A DNA stretch of 58,354 bases. Source: an uncultured Eubacteriales bacterium. Lineage in GTDB: Bacteria > Bacillota > Clostridia > Christensenellales > Aristaeellaceae. Both the position numbers and the translations under genes were made by a program. This document shows positions 35,514 to 43,151 of the stretch, one piece after another. The stretch spans positions 1-58,354 of the forward strand of contig UQNM01000004.1 in the NCBI GenBank assembly GCA_900542395.1. Direction: 5' to 3'. How positions within the stretch are numbered: position 1 is the stretch's first letter; each line of letters begins with the position of its first letter. The notes under the pieces are model-generated. The model searched no databases and was not told the DNA's origin. It saw nothing but the letters and a program-made list of their open reading frames with translations.

Positions 35514-36704
35514 TTGAACGAGACACAGACAGCAGCAATCCATCCGCTTGAAGAGATGGGGATCAGCCGGGAGGTTGTTCAGGCCTTTGATTGGATGGGT
35601 TTTCAAAACCTGACGGCCATCCAGCAGAAGTGTATTCCGCTTATGATGGACGGGCACGATATCATTGCGATTGCGCCGACGGGAACCGGTAAAACGCTGG
35701 GATTCGGCATCCCGATGCTGGAATACGTCAATCTGGACGACAGCAATATTCAGGAGGTTGTGCTCGCGCCGACCCGCGAATTGGCGCAGCAGATCGCCGA
35801 CGAGCTGACCCATCTGGCGCATTTTATCAAGGGGCTGAAAATTGCCGTCATCTATGGCGGTCAGCCGTTTGGCAAGCAGATGAGCGCGCTGAGCCGAAAG
35901 CCGCAGGTGCTTGTCGCCACACCGGGGCGTTTGCTGGATCACATGCAGCGGGGCAATATCCGTCTGGGTACGGTGCACACGATGGTGCTGGACGAGGCGG
36001 ACGAGATGCTGAAAATGGGCTTTGTGCAAGATGTTGAAAAGATCATCGAGAGCGCAGATCCCAACCGTCAGCTTGTCATGTTCAGCGCGACGACCAATCA
36101 GGACGTGCTGACCGTTTCGTGGAAATATCAACACGATCCGATTGAAATTGTCGTGCAGGCCGAGGCGGAAAACAAGCCGAACATCACGCAGTACATCATC
36201 GAATCCGATCAGAAACAAAAGTATGAGCATCTGCTGTATCTGCTCGATTCGGATCAATATAAGCGCGTGATGATTTTCTGCAACACCAAGGATATGACGG
36301 CCAGACTCTGTGACCGGCTGAAAAAAGCGGGCTATCAGGCGGAATGTCTCCATGGCGATGTGCGCCAGTCCTTCCGGGATAAGGTGATGTCCGGCTTCAG
36401 AAAAGGCGAATTTGAAATTCTGGTGGCGACGGACGTTGCAGCGCGCGGCATTGACGTGGACGATGTGGAGGCAGTGTTCAACTACGACCTGCCGGATAAG
36501 CAGGAGTTTTACGTCCACCGAATCGGCCGCACGGGGCGCGCCAAACGCACGGGTGTGAGCTTTTCGTTCGTCAGTTTCCGCGACAGCATCCGCATGGATG
36601 AAATTCTGAAATACATCGACAGCAAGCCGATTTCGCTTGTCTTCGATGACTTTGGAACGCTTTGCTATAAGGAAGGCGGAACGCCCTTCCTTGAAAACGC
36701 ATAA
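35514..36704 (+). CDS. DEAD-box ATP-dependent RNA helicase
   Basis: 396 residues, just the two RecA-like domains. Motifs in order: Q-motif around FQNLTAIQQKCIP, I APTGTGKT, Ia APTRELAQQ, Ib TPGRLLDH, II DEAD, III SAT, IV VMIFCNTK, V ATDVAARGIDV, VI HRIGRTGRA. No DbpA-type C-terminal RNA-binding domain, unlike CshA/DeaD. TTG start behind AGAGGA. Probable role in mRNA turnover or ribosome assembly. Own promoter and strong terminator. Confidence 0.93.
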   Translation: MNETQTAAIHPLEEMGISREVVQAFDWMGFQNLTAIQQKCIPLMMDGHDIIAIAPTGTGKTLGFGIPMLEYVNLDDSNIQEVVLAPTRELAQQIADELTHLAHFIKGLKIAVIYGGQPFGKQMSALSRKPQVLVATPGRLLDHMQRGNIRLGTVHTMVLDEADEMLKMGFVQDVEKIIESADPNRQLVMFSATTNQDVLTVSWKYQHDPIEIVVQAEAENKPNITQYIIESDQKQKYEHLLYLLDSDQYKRVMIFCNTKDMTARLCDRLKKAGYQAECLHGDVRQSFRDKVMSGFRKGEFEILVATDVAARGIDVDDVEAVFNYDLPDKQEFYVHRIGRTGRAKRTGVSFSFVSFRDSIRMDEILKYIDSKPISLVFDDFGTLCYKEGGTPFLENA

Positions 36705-36708
36705 AACA

Positions 36709-36750
36709 GGCGTCAGCGGCAAAGGGAAAAGCCGCTGACGCCGCTTTTTT
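36709..36750. terminator. Strong terminator between helicase and the small minus-strand gene
   Basis: Perfect stem GGCGTCAGCGGC (36709-36720) / GCCGCTGACGCC (36731-36742), then GCTTTTTT. The hairpin also encodes the last codons of the minus-strand gene ending at 36713, so it can serve both genes. Confidence 0.85.
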
Positions 36751-36919
36751 CAAGCAGGGTCAAATACTCGCTTTCGGCAATCGGCGTATGGAGCAGCAGC
36801 AGCAGTTGGCCGCCTTTCGCATCGACACGGCGCACCTGCGGCAGATTTTCCAGCAGGGCACGCGCACGGTCTCGGGCGTCTGCCGAGCCGTAGAGCAGCA
36901 GGGATTGACAATAAGCCAT
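36713..36919 (-). CDS. Small conserved-looking protein of unknown function (68 aa)
   Basis: Begins MAYCQSLLLYGSADARDRARALLE; predicted beta-alpha-beta-beta-alpha-beta order suggests a ferredoxin-like fold. Strong GGAGG seven bases before the ATG supports a real gene; an upstream in-frame ATG at 36943 does not have one. Convergent to the helicase, with its stop inside the shared terminator. No function can be assigned. Confidence 0.6.
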   Translation of the reverse strand: MAYCQSLLLYGSADARDRARALLENLPQVRRVDAKGGQLLLLLHTPIAESEYLTLLEKSGVSGFSLCR

Positions 36920-36959
36920 GCTTTTACCTCCGTTGCACGACAAAATTTTAAGGAAAGCA

Positions 36960-36988
36960 TTGCATAATATCTTTTTCTGTGATATTCT
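36960..36988 (+). promoter_or_regulatory. Promoter of the DUF1292 gene
   Basis: -35 TTGCAT (36960-36965), 17-base spacer, -10 TATTCT (36983-36988). Confidence 0.6.
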
Positions 36989-37044
36989 TATATACAGATA
37001 CGGACTTCGGTTTGTATCGTATGACGAAAGCGAGGGTTTTAACC

Positions 37045-37341
37045 ATGGATGATATGGAAAAGATGGAGAATGATAACATCATCGTTCTGACCGATGAAGA
37101 CGGCACCGATGTGGAGTTTGAGTTCTGCGCGTCCATCGAGTACGAAGGCAACGAGTATGTCGTGCTGCTGCCGACCGATGACGACGACGGCGAGGTTGTC
37201 ATCCTTCAGGTGATGGAGGATGCGGAATCGGACGACGAGGACGAAGTCACCTATGTCGGCGTGGACGACGAGGACGTGCTCCAGAAGGTGTTTGATATCT
37301 TCAAGGAGCAGGCCGGCGACGAGTTTGATTTTGACGAGTAA
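37045..37341 (+). CDS. DUF1292 family protein
   Basis: 98 residues, very acidic. Pattern MENDNIIVLTDEDGTDVEFEF...YEGNEYVVLLP and a C-terminal FDIFKEQ segment mark DUF1292 (YrzB-like), a Firmicute family of unknown function. ATG at 37045 chosen because the family starts there and GAGGG lies upstream; the upstream in-frame start at 36979 would overlap the promoter. Confidence 0.85.
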   Translation: MDDMEKMENDNIIVLTDEDGTDVEFEFCASIEYEGNEYVVLLPTDDDDGEVVILQVMEDAESDDEDEVTYVGVDDEDVLQKVFDIFKEQAGDEFDFDE

Positions 37342-37357
37342 GCTGACTGAACGTATG

Positions 37358-37386
37358 AAGAGCGCATCCAAAGCGGGTGCGCTCTT
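37358..37386. terminator. Bidirectional terminator between DUF1292 gene and lexA
   Basis: AAGAGCGCA (37358-37366) / TGCGCTCTT (37378-37386), with AAAATTTT after. The right arm overlaps the lexA stop codon. Confidence 0.75.
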
Positions 37387-38005
37387 AAAATTTTCGGATC
37401 AGGCTGACGACCTTTCCCAAGATCGTAACCTCCGGCACGATGATGGGCTCCATAGCGTCATTTTCGGGTTGAAGGCGAATATGTCCGTTTTCCTTATAAA
37501 AGCGCTTCACGGTCGCTTCATCGTCGATCATGGCAACGACAATTTCGCCGTTATTGGCATTCATCTGCCTGTGAACGACGATATAATCGTCGTTCATAAT
37601 GCCCGCCTGAATCATGCTTTCCCCGCGAACGCGCAAAATGAACAGCTCGCCGCTCCCAACCATTTCCTCCGGCAGGGTCATGGTTTCCTCGATGTTTTCT
37701 TCCGCAAGGATGGGGGTTCCCGCCGCAACGCGGCCGACCACGGGGATTTCGCGAAGCGAAGCGTTTTCATCAAAGGGCGAAAACGCGGCGGATAAACCAA
37801 TCGCGCGCGGCTTCATGGCGTCGCGACGAAGAAGCCCCTTCTTTTCCATCCGCGTCAGATGGCCGTGCACCGTCGAGGTGGATTTCAAGCCGACGGCCTC
37901 GCCGATTTCCCGAACAGAGGGCGCGTATCCGCGCGTTCTGATTTCCTGCTCGATGTAGGCCAGAATTCGAGCCTGCATGTCTCCGCGTGGCTTCCGATCG
38001 GTCAT
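37385..38005 (-). CDS. lexA: LexA repressor
   Basis: 206 residues. SOS repressor with an N-terminal winged HTH (PSVREIGEAVGLKSTSTVHGHL, about 29-50) and the S24 latent protease: cleavage site A95-G96 (RVAAGTPI), catalytic Ser130 (RGESMIQAGIM) and Lys167 (DDEATVKRFY). The ATG at 38005 gives the usual length. Upstream at 38079-38092 is a near-perfect Firmicute SOS box, so it likely represses itself. Confidence 0.95.
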   Translation of the reverse strand: MTDRKPRGDMQARILAYIEQEIRTRGYAPSVREIGEAVGLKSTSTVHGHLTRMEKKGLLRRDAMKPRAIGLSAAFSPFDENASLREIPVVGRVAAGTPILAEENIEETMTLPEEMVGSGELFILRVRGESMIQAGIMNDDYIVVHRQMNANNGEIVVAMIDDEATVKRFYKENGHIRLQPENDAMEPIIVPEVTILGKVVSLIRKF

Positions 38006-38041
38006 CGCTTCCACATTCCTTCCATTGTCAATCTTTTGAAC

Positions 38042-38071
38042 ATTATACCATATCAAATCGAAAAAAAGCAA
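38042..38071 (-). promoter_or_regulatory. Promoter of lexA
   Basis: On the minus strand: -35 TTGCTT (38071-38066), 18-base spacer, -10 TATAAT (38047-38042). Confidence 0.65.
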
Positions 38072-38078
38072 GAAACAT

Positions 38079-38092
38079 CAAACATATGTTCG
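38079..38092. promoter_or_regulatory. LexA (SOS) box
   Basis: CAAACATATGTTCG differs from the Firmicute consensus CGAAC-N4-GTTCG at one base. It lies eight bases upstream of the lexA -35 and 20 bases upstream of the -35 of the divergent gene at 38168. Confidence 0.8.
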
Positions 38093-38111
38093 CGTTTCTG
38101 CCGAAAAATGC

Positions 38112-38140
38112 TTGATTGCGCTTCAAAACGGTGCTATAAT
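38112..38140 (+). promoter_or_regulatory. SigmaA promoter of the small cysteine-cluster gene
   Basis: -35 TTGATT (38112-38117), 17-base spacer, -10 TATAAT (38135-38140). Confidence 0.75.
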
Positions 38141-38167
38141 GAGCCGACAGGAAGAGGGGATAGGGCA

Positions 38168-38458
38168 ATGGAAACAAAACGCTGTGTTTTATATGATCGA
38201 GTATGCATCGAGTGCGGCGAATGTAATATGTGCGATCTCGATCCAACGAAGATTTGCGACAACTGCGGCAAGTGCATTGGGCTGGATCATACCGATAAAA
38301 GCCCGGAGTATCGAGCCATTAAAGTAGATGGCATCGTTGATGAAACGATGAATCCCAGCGATTATCTGTACGACGAAGAGACGCTCGATGCGCCCGACGA
38401 GGACGACGATATCTTCGGGGACGATCTTTTTCCGTTTGTGCGAGGCAATCAAAGATAA
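38168..38458 (+). CDS. Small protein with N-terminal metal-binding cysteine cluster
   Basis: 96 residues. The first third has eight cysteines: CIECGECNMC, then ICDNCGKC, arranged like a double zinc ribbon or a ferredoxin-type cluster. The rest is acidic (ETLDAPDEDDDIFGDDLF). No family I can name. ATG at 38168 has AGGGG upstream and a near-consensus promoter; the frame is open far upstream but without signals. Divergent from lexA and within reach of the SOS box, so damage control is possible. Confidence 0.75.
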   Translation: METKRCVLYDRVCIECGECNMCDLDPTKICDNCGKCIGLDHTDKSPEYRAIKVDGIVDETMNPSDYLYDEETLDAPDEDDDIFGDDLFPFVRGNQR

Positions 38459-38463
38459 ATATG

Positions 38464-38513
38464 AACCCCGAACGGTTTTGCGAAGTCTTGTTCGCGCCGT
38501 TCGGGGTTTTGTT
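38464..38513 (+). terminator. Terminator of the cysteine-cluster gene
   Basis: AACCCCGAACGG (38464-38475) / CCGTTCGGGGTT (38497-38508), then TT and GTTT. Its loop contains the GCGAAGTCTTGT repeat noted elsewhere. Confidence 0.8.
38480..38491 (+). repeat. 12-bp direct repeat, left copy
   Basis: GCGAAGTCTTGT, identical to 39693-39704. The two copies flank the recombinase gene. Confidence 0.55.
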
Positions 38514-38547
38514 TGAAACGAATTTATCTGAAAAAACAAAATAATTC

Positions 38548-39648
38548 TCATTCGGGCGATTTGAGATGAACAGGGTCTTCGCGCAAGACGGTTTTCTGCG
38601 CGGCAATACGGCGATGATCCTCGGCGATGGCCGCGTAGTGTTTGCGCGTCGTGTTGACATCCGAATGTCCCAGCACATCGGCAACGAGATAAATATCTCC
38701 GGTTTCACGGTAAAGATTGGTGCCGAAGGTGCTGCGGAGCTTATGCGGGCTGATTTTCTTCTTGAGCGGCGCGGCAATCGCCGCATATTTTTTGACCATG
38801 TTTTCAACGGCGCGCTGCGTGATCCGCCGCCGCTGAATCGACAAAAAGAAGGCGTTTTCATGGCCGGGAAGCGCCTCGATTTCCTTGCGCTCCGCCAGAT
38901 AGTCCTTGAGCGCGTCCGCGACCTCGTCGGAAAGGTATAAAATAACTTCCTTGCCGCCTTTTCGGGTGACGACGAAGGCGTTTTGCTCAAAGTCAAAATC
39001 GTCGATATTCAGCCCGACACATTCGCTGATTCGAATACCCGTGCCCAAGAACAGCGACAGCATGGCCACGTCGCGTTTCCGGGTCACATGGTGGTATTTC
39101 TGGCAGGCCTTCGGCAGGGACTGTCCGCTTTCAGCGACATCCAGAATGCGCGCGACTTCGTCCACGTCAAGGCGAATGATGGCATGCTCGTGAAGCTTGG
39201 GCAGCGGGATCAGCGAAGCCGTGTTGCTTTCAATCAAGCCTTCCGCAAACAGATATTTATAAAAGGCGCGGAGGGAAGCGTATTTGCGCTTGATACCGTA
39301 TTCATGGTTGGTCATTTCGCGGGAAGCAATTTCGCCGTCTTCAAGCGTTTCATTCTTGACGTAGAGCGTCAAATAGCGCGCGTAGCGTTCCAAATCCTGC
39401 TTGGTGACCTGCTGAATATCCGCGGCGGTAAACGACACAACGGGTTTTCCGCCAAATTTGGGCAGCTCGTCAGACAGATATTGAAAAAAGAGCTTGAGAT
39501 CGTAGGCATAGCTGAGCCGAGTTAAAACGCTGGTCTGTTGTTCGATGGCCATAAAGTAATCGGAGCAGAAATCCGGCAATTCGCGTTGAAACTCGCGTAA
39601 ACGCCGCGTCCGGGTCAACTGAGCCTGCGTGTGGTAATCGTTGGGCAT
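38548..39648 (-). CDS. Tyrosine recombinase, XerC/XerD-like
   Basis: 366 residues. N-terminal SAM-like core-binding domain (about 25-140) and catalytic domain with all expected residues: R206 (GTGIRISE), a lysine in TRKGGK (230-233), H302 and R305 (HKLR), H328 (GHSD) and nucleophile Y338 (RKHY). It is longer than XerC/D by about 60 residues, with an N-terminal extension and a loop at 172-192. Housekeeping neighbours argue against a phage integrase. GAGGTGA precedes the ATG. Role (dimer resolution or site-specific switch) undecided. Confidence 0.88.
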   Translation of the reverse strand: MPNDYHTQAQLTRTRRLREFQRELPDFCSDYFMAIEQQTSVLTRLSYAYDLKLFFQYLSDELPKFGGKPVVSFTAADIQQVTKQDLERYARYLTLYVKNETLEDGEIASREMTNHEYGIKRKYASLRAFYKYLFAEGLIESNTASLIPLPKLHEHAIIRLDVDEVARILDVAESGQSLPKACQKYHHVTRKRDVAMLSLFLGTGIRISECVGLNIDDFDFEQNAFVVTRKGGKEVILYLSDEVADALKDYLAERKEIEALPGHENAFFLSIQRRRITQRAVENMVKKYAAIAAPLKKKISPHKLRSTFGTNLYRETGDIYLVADVLGHSDVNTTRKHYAAIAEDHRRIAAQKTVLREDPVHLKSPE

Positions 39649-39669
39649 AAAATCGCTTCACCTCGCCAT

Positions 39670-39704
39670 AGACTTCGTAAAACCGGCGTTTCGCGAAGTC
39701 TTGT
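39670..39704. repeat. Inverted CGAAGTCT boxes with right copy of the direct repeat
   Basis: AGACTTCG (39670-39677) and CGAAGTCT (39694-39701) are inverted, 16 bases apart. GCGAAGTCTTGT (39693-39704) repeats 38480-38491. They lie between the recombinase start and the rnhA stop. They may be a recombinase core site, or the stem of a weak terminator for rnhA. Confidence 0.45.
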
Positions 39705-39757
39705 AAATCCTTCCCTCTGCGTTGAAAAAGGCGTTCTTTTGAAAATCGGCACCGATT

Positions 39758-40201
39758 TCAGCCGTTTCGATGGCTGCGAATCTGCCCGGTCGCCAATTCG
39801 TCGCAGCGGTTGTTCCACGGATTATCCGCATGTCCCTTCACCTTGATGATCGTCACCTGATGCGGCTGCATGACTGTCAGCAGCCATTTCCAAAGGTCCT
39901 GATTTTCAACGGGCTTCTTGGCCGCTGTTTTCCAGCCGTTTCGCTGCCAGCCGTCGATCCAGTTCTGCTTAAACGCATTGACCAGATAGGCCGAATCCGA
40001 ATACAGCGTCACGGCGCACGGCTGTTTGAGCGCCGTGAACCCCTGCACGGCGGCGAACAGCTCCATCCGGTTGTTCGTGGTATCCGGCATAAAGCCGGAA
40101 ATTTCTTTTTTGTGCTCGCCGAACATGAGCACGGTTCCCCAGCCGCCGGGACCCGGATTTCCGGAACAGGCCCCGTCGGTATACATGATGATCTCTTTCA
40201 C
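39758..40201 (-). CDS. rnhA: Ribonuclease HI
   Basis: 147 residues. Degrades RNA in RNA-DNA hybrids. Catalytic acids: D in YTDGACSGNPGPGGWG, E in NNRMELFAAV, D in LYSDSAYLVNA, D in NRCDELA. The basic handle WQRNGWKTAAKKPV is of the E. coli type. GTG start behind GAGG. Follows proC on the same strand. Confidence 0.96.
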   Translation of the reverse strand: MKEIIMYTDGACSGNPGPGGWGTVLMFGEHKKEISGFMPDTTNNRMELFAAVQGFTALKQPCAVTLYSDSAYLVNAFKQNWIDGWQRNGWKTAAKKPVENQDLWKWLLTVMQPHQVTIIKVKGHADNPWNNRCDELATGQIRSHRNG

Positions 40202-40252
40202 AAAAACCTCGTCGTTTCAATACATAACATCAGCGTTAAATGCAGATGTCCT

Positions 40253-41050
40253 TTATTTTTTCGCCATGCGCATGGTCTTTTCGACAGTCGCGCCGACCGC
40301 GTCCATGACGGCGGCGCGCATGCCACCCTTTTCAAGCGCATACATTCCCTCTATCGTCGTGCCGCCCGGAGAGCAGACCGCATCCTTCAATCGGCCGGGA
40401 TGTTCGCCTGTCTCAAGCACCATTTTCGCCGCGCCGACAAGCGTTTGCGCAGCCAATTCATATGCCAGTGCGCGCGGCACGCCGTAGCGAACGCCGCCAT
40501 CCGCCATGGCCTCGATAAAGGCATATACAAAGGCCGGGCCGCAGCCGCTGATGCCGTTTGCGGGCGTATAGACGTGATCCTCCACCACGGCGACTTTTCC
40601 GGCGGCGGCAAAGACGGATTTCGCAAAATCAAATTCCGCATCCGTGCAGGTGAACAGGCTGGAAATCAGGCTCATGCCCTCTCCGACCGCGAGCGGCGTA
40701 TTGGGCATGACGCGCACAAAACGCGCGGCGTCAGGCAGCGCATCCTTCAGCATTTCATATGTCCATCCGGCAACGATGGAAATGACGAATTTTCCATTCA
40801 GCGCATCGTAAACCTCTCGAATGACATCCGCAGCGTAAACAGGCTTGACGGCCAGCAGAACGCAATCGACGGCCTGAGCCAGCGAAAGGTTGTCTTTCAT
40901 AATATGAACACCCTTTTGCGCCAATTCCGCGCCTTTTTCCGGGTGTTTGCGGCTGACGTAAATGCAATCGGCCGGAAGCGCCCCTTTATTCAAAATACCG
41001 CTTATAATGGCCGAGCCCATATTGCCCGCGCCGATAAAACCAAGCTTCAT
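40253..41050 (-). CDS. proC: Pyrroline-5-carboxylate reductase
   Basis: 265 residues. Last step of proline synthesis. Rossmann start MKLGFIGAGNMGSAIISG and NAD(P) loop, VLLAVKP, VRVMPNTPLAVGEG, and the C-terminal signature around SPGGTTIEGMYALE with the catalytic-region Thr. ATG at 41050 begins the Rossmann strand directly; longer starts add non-family sequence. AAAGGCGG is 11 bases upstream. Confidence 0.96.
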   Translation of the reverse strand: MKLGFIGAGNMGSAIISGILNKGALPADCIYVSRKHPEKGAELAQKGVHIMKDNLSLAQAVDCVLLAVKPVYAADVIREVYDALNGKFVISIVAGWTYEMLKDALPDAARFVRVMPNTPLAVGEGMSLISSLFTCTDAEFDFAKSVFAAAGKVAVVEDHVYTPANGISGCGPAFVYAFIEAMADGGVRYGVPRALAYELAAQTLVGAAKMVLETGEHPGRLKDAVCSPGGTTIEGMYALEKGGMRAAVMDAVGATVEKTMRMAKK

Positions 41051-41153
41051 AACTGATAAAACCGCCTTTCTGCGAAAACATCCATTTGAAAGCAGCATGA
41101 CGCCCGATTCTTTCAAATTCCACTCCCGCATCGCGAAAAGCCGCGACGGATTT

Positions 41154-41182
41154 ACTATATCATATCCTTTCCATTTTGTAAA
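41154..41182 (-). promoter_or_regulatory. SigmaA promoter of proC-rnhA
   Basis: On the minus strand: -35 TTTACA (41182-41177), 17-base spacer, -10 TATAGT (41159-41154). The roughly 100-base leader holds only a TCGCG/CGCGA hairpin. Confidence 0.65.
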
Positions 41183-41265
41183 TGAAAGCAGACAAATTGC
41201 TTTTCTTTTCGCCCGGCGTTATGGTATACTGTTTGTAACATCAAATCTAAAAAGGAGGATTCCCT

Positions 41266-41634
41266 ATGGCTTTCACCATGATTCACGAAAACTACAACGT
41301 CAGCAACCTCGACGCATCCATTTCCTTTTATGAAAAGGCGCTGGGGCTGCACGAGGTGCGGCGCAAGAACGCGGCGGACGGTTCGTTCGTCATTGTCTAC
41401 ATGGCCGACGACACCGAAACCTTTGAATTGGAGCTGACGTGGCTGCGCGACCATCCGCAGAAATATGATCTGGGCGAATGTGAATTCCATCTGGCCTTCC
41501 GCACGGATGATTTCGCCGCCGCGCACGAGAAACACAGCCAGATGGGCTGCATCTGCTTTGAAAACAAAGCGATGGGCATCTATTTCATTGAAGATCCCGA
41601 CGGATATTGGCTGGAAATTGTCCCCACTCACTGA
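41266..41634 (+). CDS. Glyoxalase/VOC-family protein (lactoylglutathione lyase-like)
   Basis: 122 residues, two beta-alpha-beta-beta-beta modules. HENYNVSNLDASISFYEKALGL and CEFHLAFRTDDF with a terminal IEDPDGYWLEIVP give the metal ligands (His, Glu, His, Glu) of glyoxalase I. GloA detoxifies methylglyoxal adducts, but other VOC activities are possible. AAGGAGGA precedes the ATG. A TATACT (41225-41230) can serve as -10; the -35 is poor. Confidence 0.88.
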   Translation: MAFTMIHENYNVSNLDASISFYEKALGLHEVRRKNAADGSFVIVYMADDTETFELELTWLRDHPQKYDLGECEFHLAFRTDDFAAAHEKHSQMGCICFENKAMGIYFIEDPDGYWLEIVPTH

Positions 41635-41672
41635 TCCCATTCCGCCTTCTTGCCGTGCTTTTCATCGCTATC

Positions 41673-41719
41673 GTTCGTATTATTCCGAACGTTCGATTAT
41701 GTAGTTCGTGTTTTATTCG
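41673..41719. promoter_or_regulatory. Cluster of GTTCG/CGAAC boxes upstream of the nucleoside transporter
   Basis: GTTCG at 41673-41677, CGAACGTTCG palindrome at 41686-41695, GTTCG at 41704-41708 and TTCG at 41716-41719, directly before the promoter. TATTCCGAACGTT resembles the Firmicute PurR box (AWWWCCGAACWWT), and a weaker copy lies on the other strand. A purine-responsive operator would suit the downstream genes. Confidence 0.4.
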
Positions 41720-41728
41720 ATATTCTTC

Positions 41729-41757
41729 TTGTTATTTTTCATTTTTCTCTTTACAAC
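41729..41757 (+). promoter_or_regulatory. Promoter of the BMP transporter operon
   Basis: -35 TTGTTA (41729-41734), 17-base spacer, -10 TACAAC (41752-41757). Confidence 0.5.
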
Positions 41758-41830
41758 GGGACGAAAAAGATGTATCATGTCTGCGTCATCAAAATTTCGT
41801 TCATCGGTTCAATTCAAGGAGGAAACACGC

Positions 41831-43066
41831 ATGAAGAAGCTGATTGCTCTGGTGCTCGCCGCTATGCTGTGCATGACCGCCTGCATCGCGCTGGCCGCCG
41901 ACCTGAAGATTGGCGCTGTGATGCTCGGTGATGAGACCGAGGGCTACACCCTCGCCCACATGGAGGGCATCAAGCAGGCTGCCGCCGAGTTGGGTCTTTC
42001 CGACAGCATCGTTTGGAAGTACAAGGTTCCCGAAGATCAGACCTGCTACGACAGCGCGCTCGACCTTGTGGGTCAGGGCTGCAACCTGATCATCTCCAAC
42101 TCCTACGGCCATCAGAGCTATATGGCGCTGGCCGCTGAGGAATATCCGGACGTGACCTTCGTTGCCATGACCGGCGACTTCGCCGCGCTTTCCGGCCTTG
42201 ATAACTTCAAGAACGCCTTCACCAAGGTGTATCAGTCCCGCTACGTATCCGGCGTTGTGGCCGGCATGAAGATCGCCGAAATGCTCGACGACGGCACCCT
42301 CTCCGCTGAAAAGCAGCCCAACTCTTTTGATGCGGACGGCAACGTGAAGATCGGCTACGTCGGCGCTTATAACTACGCCGAGGTCATCTCCGGCTATACC
42401 GCTTTCTTCCTGGGCGTTCGCTCCATCGTTCCGAACGTGACCATGGAGGTCATGTATACCAACTCCTGGTTTGATATCGACAAGGAAGGCGCTGCCGCCG
42501 AGGCGCTCGTCGCGAAGGGCTGCGTCATCATCGGTCAGCATGCCGACTCCACCGGCGCTCCGGCTGCGGTTCAGAAGCTTCAAGATGCCGGCACCGTCTG
42601 CTACTCCATCGGCTACAACATTGATATGCTCCCGACCGCCCCGACCGCTGCGCTGACCTCTGCCACCAACGTTTGGTCCGTGTTCTACAAGGAGCTGTTC
42701 GAGGCCGCACTCAACGGCGAGGAGATCGCGCCCGACTGGGCGAAGGGCTATGATGACGGCGCGGTTGCCGTCACCGGATTCGGCCCGTCCTGCGCCGCCG
42801 GCACCGCCGAGAAGGTCGCCGAGGTTGAAGCCGCTCTGCGCGACGGCAGCCTGAAGGTCTTCGACACCGCCACCTTCACCGTGAACGGCGAGACCGTTAC
42901 CTCCGCGCCCTGCGACATGACCATCATGGACTGGGCGACCGGCACCGTCTCCTATCAGGGCGAGACCTACGAAGGCATTGTGGATGGCGCGTTTGAGGAA
43001 TCCACCTTCCGCAGCGCTCCGTACTTCACCCTCCGTATCGACGGCATCGTGGAGGACGCCCAGTAA
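41831..43066 (+). CDS. BMP-family substrate-binding lipoprotein (nucleoside importer)
   Basis: 411 residues. Signal peptide MKKLIALVLAAMLCMTAC with a lipobox (MTAC), though an AxA site follows soon after. The mature protein has the periplasmic-binding fold of the PnrA/BmpA family: KIGAVMLGDETEGYTLAHMEG, LIISNSYGHQ, KIGYVGAYNYAEVISGYTAFFLG and GCVIIGQHADSTGAP. Members bind purine nucleosides, as Bacillus NupN (YufN). Strong AAGGAGG before ATG. Codon use is noticeably C- and T-ended, as in highly expressed genes. Confidence 0.9.
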   Translation: MKKLIALVLAAMLCMTACIALAADLKIGAVMLGDETEGYTLAHMEGIKQAAAELGLSDSIVWKYKVPEDQTCYDSALDLVGQGCNLIISNSYGHQSYMALAAEEYPDVTFVAMTGDFAALSGLDNFKNAFTKVYQSRYVSGVVAGMKIAEMLDDGTLSAEKQPNSFDADGNVKIGYVGAYNYAEVISGYTAFFLGVRSIVPNVTMEVMYTNSWFDIDKEGAAAEALVAKGCVIIGQHADSTGAPAAVQKLQDAGTVCYSIGYNIDMLPTAPTAALTSATNVWSVFYKELFEAALNGEEIAPDWAKGYDDGAVAVTGFGPSCAAGTAEKVAEVEAALRDGSLKVFDTATFTVNGETVTSAPCDMTIMDWATGTVSYQGETYEGIVDGAFEESTFRSAPYFTLRIDGIVEDAQ

Positions 43067-43086
43067 TCCCCCACCCGAGTCTAAAA

Positions 43087-43117
43087 CGAAAAGGGAAGCC
43101 ATTCGCTTCCCTTTTCG
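43087..43117 (+). terminator. Perfect hairpin between binding protein and ATPase genes
   Basis: 13-bp perfect stem CGAAAAGGGAAGC (43087-43099) / GCTTCCCTTTTCG (43105-43117), followed only by CTGTTTAT. Probably a leaky terminator or 3' stabiliser giving more binding protein than membrane components, common in ABC importer operons. Confidence 0.65.
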
Positions 43118-43151
43118 CTGTTTATCTACTTGAAGGAGTGAGCGGCAGCTT

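Noticed and set aside
38548..39648. Phage or mobile-element integrase
   Set aside because: Neighbours are housekeeping genes (lexA, rnhA, proC); there is no tRNA target, excisionase or phage gene nearby.
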